64,000 nt of DNA from Granulosicoccus antarcticus IMCC3135 (GTDB lineage Bacteria; Pseudomonadota; Gammaproteobacteria; Granulosicoccales; Granulosicoccaceae). Positions 51,627 through 60,701 of the stretch are shown piece after piece; position 1 is the stretch's first letter; each line of letters opens with the position of its first letter. The stretch is taken from NCBI RefSeq assembly GCF_002215215.1, contig NZ_CP018632.1, positions 4,646,501 to 4,710,500 of the forward strand, read 5' to 3'. The position numbers and the translations under genes were made by a program. The notes under the pieces were generated by a model. The model saw only the letters and a list, made by a program, of their open reading frames with translations. It was not told where the DNA came from and did no database searches.

Positions 51627-52595
51627 TTATCCCGTTTTCAACGCAATTTGCTTCCAGATGGCGGTCTCGTCGAACAGCACGAACTCTCGACGCAAGCCCC
51701 AGGGGCCGAATTCAGCATGGCAAATTCCCATGATGTAGACATCGGCACCACTGGGTGCGCCATACGCGCCCCACCCGTCATGCTTGCCTTGCAGGCTCCA
51801 GCGTATCGCTGCCCGCGGTGGCATCAGCGGATCGTCGCGCCCGATCTGATGTTCGATACGAAACTGTGCATTGGGGAAGCTGGCCCGTAATCCCGTCCAG
51901 AAACGATCAACATCACCATGCGAATGACCCGTCATGCCACCCGGGTACTCCAGTTGACAGGCGCGATCATATTCGACAGGAATAGCCGCCAGATCTGCAT
52001 TCATCAGGCGTTCAAGCAGCTCTGCGTAACGTTGGCCCCATTCATTATCATTACCCTTGCCCTTGTAGGGGCCAGGCTTGTCAATCGCCGGAGAGAACAG
52101 CGGCGCACACTGTTCCGGCCCGCCTTCCCGGGCGATCTGATCCCGGGCAAAGTCGGCAGGATCCCATCCCAGCTGGCGCACAACAGCGCCCTGGTCGCGA
52201 ATCAACCACTCATCATTGATCTGGTTGTTGATGGCATGACAGTCGGCAATGGCGCGATAACCCAGCCGCTTGCCGGTAGCGCGACCATAGACACCATCAC
52301 CGCTATGGGTCGCCGTCGAGTAGAGCCGATGCGAGGACAGCATGCCCTCCTCCGGACTACCGCTCCAGATCACATCCTCAGCCAACAGGGTACGATCGGG
52401 AAACTCTGCCAGCGTCGACAGGGTTGCCGCAATCACGCCCTGATTGCCGACCACGACGCCGGCTGTAGAACGCACAACAATATCCGTCGAATAGTACTGA
52501 TTCAGCGTGGCGATACCACGATCTTCCCAGATCTCTTTGGTGATACTGATGATGTAATCGGGGAAATCTCTGAACCGGGGGTCAAAGCCGTGCAT
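51627..52595 (-). CDS. SnoaL/NTF2-like protein, two repeated domains (copy 1 of 4)
   Basis: 322 residues with two NTF2-like halves (about 8-150 and 190-315). Repeated features are EIWEDRGIATLNQYYSTDIVVR, then in the second half YAELLERLMNADLAAIPVEYDRACQLEYPGG (in segments), each followed by a WSxxG or WSLQGKHDGWG strand. Members of this fold include polyketide cyclases, epoxide hydrolases and ester cyclases. Three other SnoaL-like genes occur in this gene cluster. It lies 15 bases after the LacI gene. Confidence 0.75.
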   Translation of the reverse strand: MHGFDPRFRDFPDYIISITKEIWEDRGIATLNQYYSTDIVVRSTAGVVVGNQGVIAATLSTLAEFPDRTLLAEDVIWSGSPEEGMLSSHRLYSTATHSGDGVYGRATGKRLGYRAIADCHAINNQINDEWLIRDQGAVVRQLGWDPADFARDQIAREGGPEQCAPLFSPAIDKPGPYKGKGNDNEWGQRYAELLERLMNADLAAIPVEYDRACQLEYPGGMTGHSHGDVDRFWTGLRASFPNAQFRIEHQIGRDDPLMPPRAAIRWSLQGKHDGWGAYGAPSGADVYIMGICHAEFGPWGLRREFVLFDETAIWKQIALKTG

Positions 52596-52610
52596 ACCTA
52601 GTCTCTCTTG

Positions 52611-53618
52611 TCAGGGTTTGATACTGGAACTGCGCACCACCAAGGGTGCGTCTAACGACAAGCGCCGTGGCGGCGCGTCTTCCTGGGTAATCTGGGTCAT
52701 CAGCATGTTGACGGTTTCCTGCACCATACGATTGGCAGGCTGGCGTACCGTTGTCAGTTTGTAGGCACCCCAGGCGGCGGCCGGCACATCGTCATAACCC
52801 ACCACTCCGACATCTTCGGGGATTCGCAGACCTAATTCGTCGCGTATGACATCCATTACCGCAAAGGCCATATGGTCATTACAGATGAACACCGCATCCG
52901 GCCGCTCCTCCACCGAGAACATGCGCCGTGCAGCAACCTTGGCCTGTTCGAAGTTGAAGTCCCCCTCTTCGCGAGCGAAGAGTTTCATCCCTACCGAGGC
53001 CAGCCCCTCCCGAAACCCTGCTTCACGATCACGCTGGGTGGAGGCACCATTCCAGCCCGCTATATAGGCAATGCGCTGGTATCCGCTCTGCGCCAGATGC
53101 ACCGCCGCCTTGCGTCCGCCGGCAAAATTGTCCGATGTCACAGAGGATAGAGAATCGTTATCCTGAGTTCGATTGAACAGCACCACCGGTACACCCGCGG
53201 CATGACAGCGCAACGCCAGTTCCGAGGACATGGCTACCGAGGCCAATACAATGCCATCAACCTGATAGTCGAGTAGCTCGCCCAGTACGGCATCCATATT
53301 ATTCGATGTCTGCGCCGCCATGAACACCAGGACGTGATAGCCCTCTGCCTGCAATCCATTGGACAGCTTTTCCAGTACCTCTGGATAGAACTGGTTATTC
53401 AGATAGGCGACAACCAGGCCGATGATGCGTGACTTGCCGGTGATAAGGGAGCGTGCAAGCACATTGGGTCGGTAACCGAGCTGATCAGCGGCGCGACGAA
53501 CTTTATCGGCAGTTTTGGGTGAGACGCTGGCGCCTGGTGTGAAAACCCGTGATACCGCCGACTGACTGACACCTGCCAGCTTGGCAACTTGTGACGAGGT
53601 GATTTTTTCGATCGCCAT
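52611..53618 (-). CDS. LacI-family transcriptional regulator
   Basis: 335 residues. N-terminal helix-turn-helix and hinge ITSSQVAKLAGVSQSAVSRVF, TPGASVSPKTADKVRRAADQLGYRPN (segments), followed by a periplasmic-binding-protein-like ligand domain (IGLVVAYLNNQFYPEVLEKL). It is embedded in the operon it probably controls. Its ATG at 53618 overlaps the SDR stop by one base; TTG at 53621 is an alternative. Two palindromes with the central CG of LacI operators lie at 61797-61816 and 61851-61870. Confidence 0.93.
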   Translation of the reverse strand: MAIEKITSSQVAKLAGVSQSAVSRVFTPGASVSPKTADKVRRAADQLGYRPNVLARSLITGKSRIIGLVVAYLNNQFYPEVLEKLSNGLQAEGYHVLVFMAAQTSNNMDAVLGELLDYQVDGIVLASVAMSSELALRCHAAGVPVVLFNRTQDNDSLSSVTSDNFAGGRKAAVHLAQSGYQRIAYIAGWNGASTQRDREAGFREGLASVGMKLFAREEGDFNFEQAKVAARRMFSVEERPDAVFICNDHMAFAVMDVIRDELGLRIPEDVGVVGYDDVPAAAWGAYKLTTVRQPANRMVQETVNMLMTQITQEDAPPRRLSLDAPLVVRSSSIKP

Positions 53619-54385
53619 CAATCTGCAGTCCAGCCACCGTCAACCATCAGTGCCGTACCGGTAACCAGAGCTGCCGCATCGGATGCCAGATACAATACTG
53701 ACCCCATGATATCCTCGACCACACCGGTACGGCCCATCTTGATTTTCTCTTCAATCCAGCGGACCCGTTCAGGCTGATCGAACGTCTGCTCGGTCAGCGG
53801 GGTTCGTATAAACGTAGGGCACACGGTATTGACGCGAATGCCTGCGCGACCCCATTCGATTGCCATGGCTTTCGTGAACCCTTCCACCGCAAACTTGGAG
53901 GCACAATAGACCGAACGATCAACGCCGCCCACATGTGCCATTTGTGATGAAATATTGATCAGCGAACCCGGCTTGCCTGCCTCAATCAAGCCCTTTGCAA
54001 CTGCTTGTGTCAGAAAGTAGGCACCGCGAAGATTGACATTCATCACCGTGTCAAAATCCTCCAACTGAGTATCAAGCGCCGCAGCATGACGGGCCAGACC
54101 TGCACTGTTGACCAAGATATCGAATGGCCCTTGCTGGCTGACAGCCTTCTGTACTGCAGCCACATCAGCGATATCCAGCGCCAGCGCCTCACAACTGTAG
54201 CCTTGTTCGTGCATGCTCTGGATAGTCTGGTCAAGCCGCTGCAGACCGCGTGCTGCCAGAACGACATGCGCGCCCGCTTCAGCCAGTGCCACGGCGCAGC
54301 CCTGTCCGATTCCTGAAGAGGCTCCCGTGACCAAAGCACGGCGGCCCTCAAGTCTGAAGCTAGGTGTTTTGGGCAATGGCATCAT
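53618..54385 (-). CDS. Short-chain dehydrogenase/reductase
   Basis: 255 residues with the cofactor motif TGASSGIG (about 20-27), NSAGLA, and the catalytic serine and YCASK tyrosine-lysine (about 158-162). It should oxidise or reduce an alcohol/ketone group with NAD(P). The ATG at 54385 overlaps the stop of the preceding SnoaL-like gene by 4 bases. Beside a HisD-like dehydrogenase, it suggests a polyhydroxylated substrate or a hydroxyl epimerisation by oxidation and reduction. Confidence 0.92.
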   Translation of the reverse strand: MMPLPKTPSFRLEGRRALVTGASSGIGQGCAVALAEAGAHVVLAARGLQRLDQTIQSMHEQGYSCEALALDIADVAAVQKAVSQQGPFDILVNSAGLARHAAALDTQLEDFDTVMNVNLRGAYFLTQAVAKGLIEAGKPGSLINISSQMAHVGGVDRSVYCASKFAVEGFTKAMAIEWGRAGIRVNTVCPTFIRTPLTEQTFDQPERVRWIEEKIKMGRTGVVEDIMGSVLYLASDAAALVTGTALMVDGGWTAD

Positions 54386-55473
54386 GAGGCTGTTTTTCTA
54401 TCACTGTTGGAAGAGCGCTCATTGTCAGCCATCAATGCGTCTCTTTTATCTCTCAGCTCCAACATGCGTGCAAAAAGATCGATGCCCATCTGGCCGAACA
54501 GATCAATCATGTCGACAAAGACCCAGTTTTCAGTGAATTGCTCATCGGAACGCAGCCAGAAGTCGATACCTGAGACAGTGAGCCTGACCCCCGAGGCCGA
54601 CTCCCCCAGATACGGCCCTGTGTGAGTCGCCTGGACACCGGCCACCCCGGAGGAGGCCAGCAGACGCCCTTCTGCAAATAAAGACTCCAGGGCGAGCACT
54701 TTACGGTCGGGAAAAGCGACCAGCCAGGGTTGCTGGTGCAGCTGCTCGAACTCGGAAAAAGACAGACAGGCACCGATTCCGCCCGGCCCGTACCATTTCA
54801 GATTGGGATGAAAGAAATCGGCCATACCCATGCTGGACAGATCATTCTGGTCAAATCCATTCAAGCCACCGTAGAGTAGCTTGTGACCCAAGCTCAAGGT
54901 CTGCGCAGTTTCCTCAGAGCTCTGTGCCTCATCAAGCACCCCATCGAAGCCTGTCGCCGCAGGATAAACATGAGAGGCACCACGGGGTGCTGGCAACACC
55001 GGCAAACCGATCTGCTCGAACCAATCAACAAAGTCGATAATGACCTGTGACTCGACCATCACATCGCCCTTGAAGCGAATAAACTCGCTCCAGCGAATGC
55101 GCAAGGGACGACTCGTGGCAGGGATACCCAGAAAGCTGTCGCGGGCCATACCCGTCAGGTAGCCGGTGCCGGCGACCCAATAGGCGTCTTTAGCTTCATC
55201 GCCGACATGATCGATCGATTGCCCACCCATGAACAGATGCACTTGCCGAGTCAGATCTGCAAACGCCTGTTTGAGCGGTATCAACACCTCCTGGGCCAGG
55301 GCGTAGGGTCCCGTTATTTCACCCAGTGGTGCAGGACCTTTCCAGCAGAAATGCTCTGACAGGTAGGAAGCTGCAACGGCGGGCATATCCTCGCAGCTGG
55401 CTGAATCGATGGTCGCCCAGTATTCACGCACACGTGCCTTGTTGGCTTGGTTGAGTTCCAGATTGAGTTCCAA
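54382..55473 (-). CDS. SnoaL/NTF2-like protein, two repeated domains (copy 2 of 4)
   Basis: 363 residues in two halves: about 10-170 and 195-340. The second half includes MADFFHPNLKWYGPGGIGA and LHQQPWLVAFPDR, a pattern (HPNLxWYGPxGIG) also seen in the copy at 61962. It starts with TTG at 55473, with AAGAG upstream; no in-frame ATG occurs before residue 30. It is 6 bases after the HisD-like gene. The catalytic role is unknown; cyclase- or hydratase-like chemistry fits the fold. Confidence 0.75.
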   Translation of the reverse strand: MELNLELNQANKARVREYWATIDSASCEDMPAVAASYLSEHFCWKGPAPLGEITGPYALAQEVLIPLKQAFADLTRQVHLFMGGQSIDHVGDEAKDAYWVAGTGYLTGMARDSFLGIPATSRPLRIRWSEFIRFKGDVMVESQVIIDFVDWFEQIGLPVLPAPRGASHVYPAATGFDGVLDEAQSSEETAQTLSLGHKLLYGGLNGFDQNDLSSMGMADFFHPNLKWYGPGGIGACLSFSEFEQLHQQPWLVAFPDRKVLALESLFAEGRLLASSGVAGVQATHTGPYLGESASGVRLTVSGIDFWLRSDEQFTENWVFVDMIDLFGQMGIDLFARMLELRDKRDALMADNERSSNSDRKTAS

Positions 55474-55479
55474 GGCGAT

Positions 55480-56808
55480 TTACTCTTGCGAATTAGTGTG
55501 AGGTGCGGCTTCGCCATAAGGCACATTGATGCCGCCATAACGTCGCACCCTTACATTGGCTTGCTCGGCGTGACCGACAAACCCTTCGAGCAGGCACAGG
55601 CGTGAGCAGTAAGCGCCGATTTCTGCCGCAGCCGCATCGGTAGTCACCCGCTGATAGCTGTGAGTCTTCAGAAACTTGCCGACCCACAGCCCACCGGTAT
55701 AGCGTCCGGCCTTGTTGGTGGGCAGCGTATGGTTGGTGCCGATCACCTTGTCGCCGTTGGCCACATTGGTGCGCGGCCCCAGAAACAAAGCGCCATAACA
55801 AGTCATGTTTTCCAGAAACCAGTCATCCCGATCAGTCATCACCTGCACGTGCTCACTGGCGATATCATCCGCAACCGCCAGCATTTCATCGTAACTATCG
55901 CAGACAATCACTTCGCCGTAATCGCGCCAGCTGGCACCCGCTGTTTCAGCCGTTGGCAGTACCTGCAAGAGGCGCTCGATTTCAGCCAGTGTCTCCTCGG
56001 CCAGAGCGCGAGAATTGGTCAACAGCACTGCAGGAGAGTTGTAGCCATGCTCGGCCTGGCCCAGCAAATCGGTGGCGCACAGTTCGGCATCAACCGTCTC
56101 ATCGGCAATCACCATGGTCTCGGTCGGGCCTGCAAACAGATCGATGCCCACGCGGCCAAACAACTGTCGCTTGGCTTCTGCGACAAAGGCATTACCGGGT
56201 CCCACAAGCATGTGCACAGGCTCGATTGTCTCGGTACCCAGTGCCAGCGCGCCGACGCCCTGCATGCCACCCAGTACATAGATTTCGTGTGCACCGGCCA
56301 TATGCATGGCCGCTATAACGGCCGGATTAGGCTGTCCTTTAAACGGTGCTGTCGTGGCGGCAATACGTGGCACGCCGGCCACCGAGGCTGTCAGCACGGA
56401 CATATGAGCCGAGGCGACCATGGGAAATTTGCCTGCCGGCACATAACAACCCACCGACTGCACCGGTATGTTCTTGTGCCCCAGAATCACCCCCGGCAGA
56501 GTCTCCACTTCAATATCGGTCATGGAGGCACGTTGAGCCTCGGCAAAGCGTCGAACCTGTGCCTGGGCGAATTTGATGTCTTGGATATCACTGGGCGCAA
56601 CCGCGGCGATCAACGTCTGTATTTCATCCTCGCTGAGGCGGTAGCTATCACGCGAATCCTTGTCGAATTTCTCCGCCAGCTCACGTACTGCAACATCACC
56701 ACGTGCTTCGATATCGGCTAACGTCGTCTCAACGACCTGCCGCACTTTGGCGTCATCCTCAGCACGCTGCTCAAGAGATTTGCCGCGCTTCAAGTACTCA
56801 ATCGTCAT
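55480..56808 (-). CDS. HisD-family dehydrogenase (sulfopropanediol/histidinol dehydrogenase-like)
   Basis: 442 residues with the full family fold: [34 protein letters not shown], the zinc ligands in [13 protein letters not shown], the catalytic E-H pair in [11 protein letters not shown] and [18 protein letters not shown]. HisD performs a four-electron oxidation of an alcohol to an acid. No his genes are nearby, and the N-terminus ([18 protein letters not shown]) is like the HpsN branch, which oxidises sulfopropanediol. The true substrate here is unknown. It lies 73 bases after a SnoaL-like gene. Confidence 0.88.
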   Translation of the reverse strand: MTIEYLKRGKSLEQRAEDDAKVRQVVETTLADIEARGDVAVRELAEKFDKDSRDSYRLSEDEIQTLIAAVAPSDIQDIKFAQAQVRRFAEAQRASMTDIEVETLPGVILGHKNIPVQSVGCYVPAGKFPMVASAHMSVLTASVAGVPRIAATTAPFKGQPNPAVIAAMHMAGAHEIYVLGGMQGVGALALGTETIEPVHMLVGPGNAFVAEAKRQLFGRVGIDLFAGPTETMVIADETVDAELCATDLLGQAEHGYNSPAVLLTNSRALAEETLAEIERLLQVLPTAETAGASWRDYGEVIVCDSYDEMLAVADDIASEHVQVMTDRDDWFLENMTCYGALFLGPRTNVANGDKVIGTNHTLPTNKAGRYTGGLWVGKFLKTHSYQRVTTDAAAAEIGAYCSRLCLLEGFVGHAEQANVRVRRYGGINVPYGEAAPHTNSQE

Positions 56809-56881
56809 AACGTTTTCCCGGCTCAGGCCCTGTCAGGGCAGTTTGATCTTGTGAATAATGTCTTGGTTGTAAAACGGCCTT

Positions 56882-57412
56882 CTATTGGCCGGGCTTAGGC
56901 GCCACACGTTCTCCGCGATCAAAGGCCTCCCAGCCTTCGCCACCGAATACATCCTTGCCAAGCTGTGCCAATACATGGGGAAAATCCACCATGACCCAGT
57001 TGTCGACAATTTTGCCGTCAACCACTTTCCAGAAATCCATATAACGAATCTCGACCTTCTTGCCGCTAGCCACCACCCCCATGAAGTCGCCGCTATGTGT
57101 GGCCTCTTGTCGGCCAAAGGCTGCCGCCCATTCACCCATATACAAACGCGCCTCATCGATACAAACCTTGTCAGAAAAAGCGGCCTGGAAAGGCTGTTGC
57201 CAGTTGCTCTGAAACTCTCGCAGGCCAGTCTTGGAACCACAGCCCGCATTACCCATCCAGCGAAAAGACTCGGCGAAAAATTCCCCGATATCGCCTATTC
57301 GATGATCATTCAAACCATCGACCATGCTCTCGATCACCTCACGGGTCTGATCCGTCTTGCTCATATCCGTGTCACGGCTCAAGGCCGCTTGTTCGGGTCT
57401 GGTTCCCTTCAT
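56882..57412 (-). CDS. SnoaL-like single-domain protein (copy 3 of 4)
   Basis: 176 residues with one SnoaL/NTF2 domain from about residue 20: VIESMVDGLNDHRIGDIGEFFAES, then FRWMGNAGCGSKTGLREFQ and DFWKVVDGKIVDNWVMVD, the typical ending of the polyketide-cyclase SnoaL family. ATG at 57412 or 57364 may be used. It lies between the permease genes and the HisD-like gene in the operon. Role unknown. Confidence 0.85.
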   Translation of the reverse strand: MKGTRPEQAALSRDTDMSKTDQTREVIESMVDGLNDHRIGDIGEFFAESFRWMGNAGCGSKTGLREFQSNWQQPFQAAFSDKVCIDEARLYMGEWAAAFGRQEATHSGDFMGVVASGKKVEIRYMDFWKVVDGKIVDNWVMVDFPHVLAQLGKDVFGGEGWEAFDRGERVAPKPGQ

Positions 57413-57420
57413 GACTATTA

Positions 57421-58302
57421 CTACCCTTTTACTGCGCCGGCAGTCAGGCCGGACACGATTTGACGTTGAAAAACCATGATCATGACAAATAACGGTGCGG
57501 TAATTGAGACCACCGCCGCCACTGCAAACATCACATTACCCTTGGTCTGGGTGGTTCCCAGAAAACTGGCAATCTTGGGCACCATGGTCTGATTCTCCTT
57601 GGACAGGATCATCGCTGTGACCGCAAAATCGTTGTACGCCAGCAAGAATGAAAACAGTCCGGTGGTAATCACCCCAGGCCACATAACCGGCACGATCACA
57701 TGGCGGAAAGCCTGGAACCGGTTACAGCCATCAACCATGGCGCTCTCGTCCAGATCCTTGGGAATGTTCTTGAAAAACGAGTGCAGCATCCACAGCGTGA
57801 AAGGCTGATTGATGGCAACCAGGACAACGACAGCCGTCGACAGATTGCCCCACAGATTCCACTTGAAAAACACCGGCAGATAACCAGACACCAGCGTGAT
57901 CGGTGGCATGGCACGAAAGATCAGCGCAATGATCAGGAACCAGAAGGCGTAGCGGTAGGTTGAGCGCGATAGAGCGTATCCACCCAGGGTGCCGAATGTG
58001 AGCGAGATGGTCACAACGAACAGACAGACAATCGCGGTATTGATCGCCGCCAGACCAAACGCTTCCTTGATCCAGGCACCATAATAGCCATCACCGGTCA
58101 GTGCACTACCCGTCTCCTCTATCGTCAATGGGCCGGTGAGTGAGTTGACCCAGTCGGCCTTGGAGAAAAAATCCCCTTCCACCTTGAATGAGCCCCATAG
58201 GGTCCACAAGAACGGGAAAGCAGCCAATATCATCCATATCACCAACACACTGATCAACAACACGTTGAGAGCGGCGGACCTTCTTTGCGTTTGCGCAGCC
58301 AT
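57421..58302 (-). CDS. CUT1-type sugar ABC transporter permease (MalG/UgpE-like)
   Basis: 293 residues with six hydrophobic segments. The EAA loop reads DESAMVDGCNRFQAFRHVIVP, as in the MalG/UgpE group, and the N-terminus has PFLWTLWGSFK. It forms the importer channel with the other permease. It lies 11 bases after the first permease gene and 8 bases before the SnoaL-like gene. Confidence 0.93.
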   Translation of the reverse strand: MAAQTQRRSAALNVLLISVLVIWMILAAFPFLWTLWGSFKVEGDFFSKADWVNSLTGPLTIEETGSALTGDGYYGAWIKEAFGLAAINTAIVCLFVVTISLTFGTLGGYALSRSTYRYAFWFLIIALIFRAMPPITLVSGYLPVFFKWNLWGNLSTAVVVLVAINQPFTLWMLHSFFKNIPKDLDESAMVDGCNRFQAFRHVIVPVMWPGVITTGLFSFLLAYNDFAVTAMILSKENQTMVPKIASFLGTTQTKGNVMFAVAAVVSITAPLFVMIMVFQRQIVSGLTAGAVKG

Positions 58303-58313
58303 TAGACGGACCC

Positions 58314-59336
58314 CTACTTGCGTGTAAAGTCGCGCCAGGTGCGAACCAGCACCGGCATCAACAGGATTGCAATACCCAGAATTGTCAGCACAGACGTTGC
58401 GGCTGCCGAACTCAACTGTCGCGTCTCGCCACCCAGATCGTTGTAGATAGCCCAGGAAAGTGAGGTGGCATGTGCCGAGGCGGAGAAACTGACGATAGGC
58501 TCGAATACCCGGAAGTTATCCATCAGCTGCATGAGCGCTATAAAGGTTGTCAGCGGCAACAGATGCGGGATGATCACGTAGCGAATCTGCTCCCAACGAC
58601 TGGCCCCATCGATCATGGCCGACTCCAGAGTGTCGTTATTGACGGTCTGCAAACCGGCGTAGTAGACGATGAAAGCGAAAGGCGCTGAATGCCAGACTCC
58701 GTACACCATCAACATGACCCAGGTCAGCGGCGTGGATGCCTTGACCGACAGGTTCGGATCACCTGCTATATATTGCAAGGCCGCCCCCACAACACCGCGA
58801 GCGTCCACCATCCAGAAAATAATCAATGAGCCCACCAGAGGCGTCACCATCATGGGCAGCAGGGAGAAGAAGATCAGTGGTCCGCGCAGCTTTTTGGTTG
58901 CGCTGTTAACAGCCACCGCGATGATGAAACCGACGATAATCACCAACGGCGTGACAATGAAGGTATAGGCCAGCGTAAAGCTCATGGCCTTGTAGAATGG
59001 CAGATTGACCAGCTTATCGTAAAACTCACCGAGTCCTGCCGAACTACGCCAGGCGGCACCAACCTCTTTGACAGCCAGATGACTGCGATCCAGATAGGTA
59101 GTCAGACCTGCAAAACGGCCCAGTGGGCTTGCCTTCTGTATGGCCTGTGTGGCTTCCTGATCAACGGCTGTCGTGGTAGTACACCCGAAAGGACCACAGT
59201 TCTCGACTTGCTTGATGACTTGCGCATGATCGACATAGACCGACTGCACCGCCACCGAGATTATCGGCACGAAGATAAACAGCAGCATCGCCAGTGACGA
59301 GGGAAGCACGAACCAGAAAAACGTCTTGTGTTTCAT
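58314..59336 (-). CDS. CUT1-type sugar ABC transporter permease (MalF/UgpA-like)
   Basis: 340 residues with about seven hydrophobic segments. A large periplasmic loop (residues ~35-100, with CGPFGCTTTTAV near the start) follows the first membrane helix, as in MalF. The EAA loop reads LESAMIDGASRWEQIRYVIIPHL. It is upstream of the MalG-like partner. The two cysteines in the loop may form a disulfide. Confidence 0.93.
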   Translation of the reverse strand: MKHKTFFWFVLPSSLAMLLFIFVPIISVAVQSVYVDHAQVIKQVENCGPFGCTTTTAVDQEATQAIQKASPLGRFAGLTTYLDRSHLAVKEVGAAWRSSAGLGEFYDKLVNLPFYKAMSFTLAYTFIVTPLVIIVGFIIAVAVNSATKKLRGPLIFFSLLPMMVTPLVGSLIIFWMVDARGVVGAALQYIAGDPNLSVKASTPLTWVMLMVYGVWHSAPFAFIVYYAGLQTVNNDTLESAMIDGASRWEQIRYVIIPHLLPLTTFIALMQLMDNFRVFEPIVSFSASAHATSLSWAIYNDLGGETRQLSSAAATSVLTILGIAILLMPVLVRTWRDFTRK

Positions 59337-59373
59337 CAGTTCCTATCCGGAGGGAGGCAGAAAAACATCAATG

Positions 59374-59393
59374 GGGGCGATTCTCACCGCCCC
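59374..59393 (-). terminator. Stem-loop between the binding-protein and permease genes
   Basis: Arms GGGGCG and CGCCCC with an 8-base loop lie 13 bases after the binding-protein stop, in the transcribed direction followed by a T-rich stretch. Such partial terminators often keep binding-protein mRNA in excess over the permeases. Confidence 0.55.
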
Positions 59394-59406
59394 GCTGTCG
59401 ATGGGC

Positions 59407-60642
59407 CTAGTTCAGAAAACCTTTCTCTTTAGCTGCCGTGGTGTACGTAGCCTCGATATCTGACAGAGCCGCTTCGGCGCTTTCCTTGTCTTGCAGATAA
59501 TCCGACAGGTTGTCACCCAGTGCTGTTTGCAGCAGACCCATATAGGGCAGCATGGGATACGGCTTCGCACTCGCCTGAATGGCAGCAAAAACCCCCTTGT
59601 TCACAGGCGCTGGCTCGTAACCTTCGAGCATCCAGACTGCCTGAGCCATGGTTTCATCGTTGAGGATGTCAGGACTGGTGCCCGTCATCATCGACACAAA
59701 TGTGGCTTCGGCATCTTCATCGCTAATGTTCTTGGCAACGGTCCAACCATCCCACCACAGGGTCGTGGCAGGCACCGTGCCGCCAGCGACTGTCATGGGG
59801 CCAGCGACAGCCACATTGCTGTACACCACTTCTTCAGCACCGTCTTCGTCCATCAGCACGCCGACTCGTGAGCCCCACATATTCATCAGAGCCACATTGC
59901 CTGCTTCCACTTCGGCACCCGTGGCGTTTGAATCATGAGTCAGAAAATCAGGGTTCATGTATTCGGTCAGTGCTTTCATCATTTCCAGAGCAGCCACGCC
60001 CTGAGCATTGTTGATGGCCACTTCAGCCGTTCCGGGCTTGAAGAAATCACCGCCAGCTCCGATGTACATATTGACGAATTCGGTAGCCAGATTCCAGCCC
60101 GACTGATAGGCACCTCCAACCGGATTTTCCATGATGCCTTTTTCACGGATCAACTTCGCCGCTTCCAGCAAGGCCTCATAGGTTTTGGGGGGTTCGACGC
60201 CAATCTGTTCAAGCACATCCTTGCGATAGGTCAGGTGCTGTGCATTGGCCATGAAGGCGACGGCCATGACCTTGCCATCAATGGTTATCAGGTTGCTCTT
60301 GGGAATGTCCTGACCATATTTTTCGATCAGATCGTCCAGTGGACGAAGCACATCGGCATTAATCAGCGCCACGATTGAGGAGTTGGCGATGATGGCTGAG
60401 GTGTACTCAGCCGGATTTCCCTGCAAGCCTGCCAGATTGATTTTCTGATGATCAGCGGTCAGATTGGCAGTAATGGTGACACCATCTCCAGCACAGGCTT
60501 CTGCGGCTTTGACCACGGTATGAATGGCAGGAAATTCGTTACCAACTATATTGACTCGTCCGGATTCAATACCACAGCCGGCGTAAACTGCATTCGCAGA
60601 CATCGCCAGTGAGGTGGCGAGTATCAGTTTTTTCAAGAGCAT
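59407..60642 (-). CDS. ABC transporter substrate-binding protein (CUT1, extracellular solute-binding family 1)
   Basis: 411 residues with a signal peptide (LLKKLILATSLAMSANAVYA), cleaved near residue 21. The mature protein is family-1: IIANSSIVALINADVLRPLDDLIEKYG, YRKDVLEQIGVEPPKTYEALLEAAK and a C-terminal WWDGWTVAKNISDED. ATG at 60642 has GGGAG upstream. It should capture a sugar-like or polyol-like solute in the periplasm. The gene lies 59 bases after the ATPase gene and is followed by a stem-loop. Confidence 0.92.
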   Translation of the reverse strand: MLLKKLILATSLAMSANAVYAGCGIESGRVNIVGNEFPAIHTVVKAAEACAGDGVTITANLTADHQKINLAGLQGNPAEYTSAIIANSSIVALINADVLRPLDDLIEKYGQDIPKSNLITIDGKVMAVAFMANAQHLTYRKDVLEQIGVEPPKTYEALLEAAKLIREKGIMENPVGGAYQSGWNLATEFVNMYIGAGGDFFKPGTAEVAINNAQGVAALEMMKALTEYMNPDFLTHDSNATGAEVEAGNVALMNMWGSRVGVLMDEDGAEEVVYSNVAVAGPMTVAGGTVPATTLWWDGWTVAKNISDEDAEATFVSMMTGTSPDILNDETMAQAVWMLEGYEPAPVNKGVFAAIQASAKPYPMLPYMGLLQTALGDNLSDYLQDKESAEAALSDIEATYTTAAKEKGFLN

Positions 60643-60701
60643 GGTTTGTCTCCCAGGTTGAAATACGGGGTGCGGCCGCAACGATTGCGCCGGCCGTTGG
60701 T

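Noticed and set aside
55660-56721. 353-residue frame antisense to the HisD-like gene
   Set aside because: Low-complexity His/Arg/Gln text typical of an antisense frame; the HisD-family gene is clear.
55480-56808. Histidine biosynthesis hisD
   Set aside because: Family residues are present, but the gene is inside a catabolic operon with no his genes, and the N-terminus resembles the sulfopropanediol-dehydrogenase branch.
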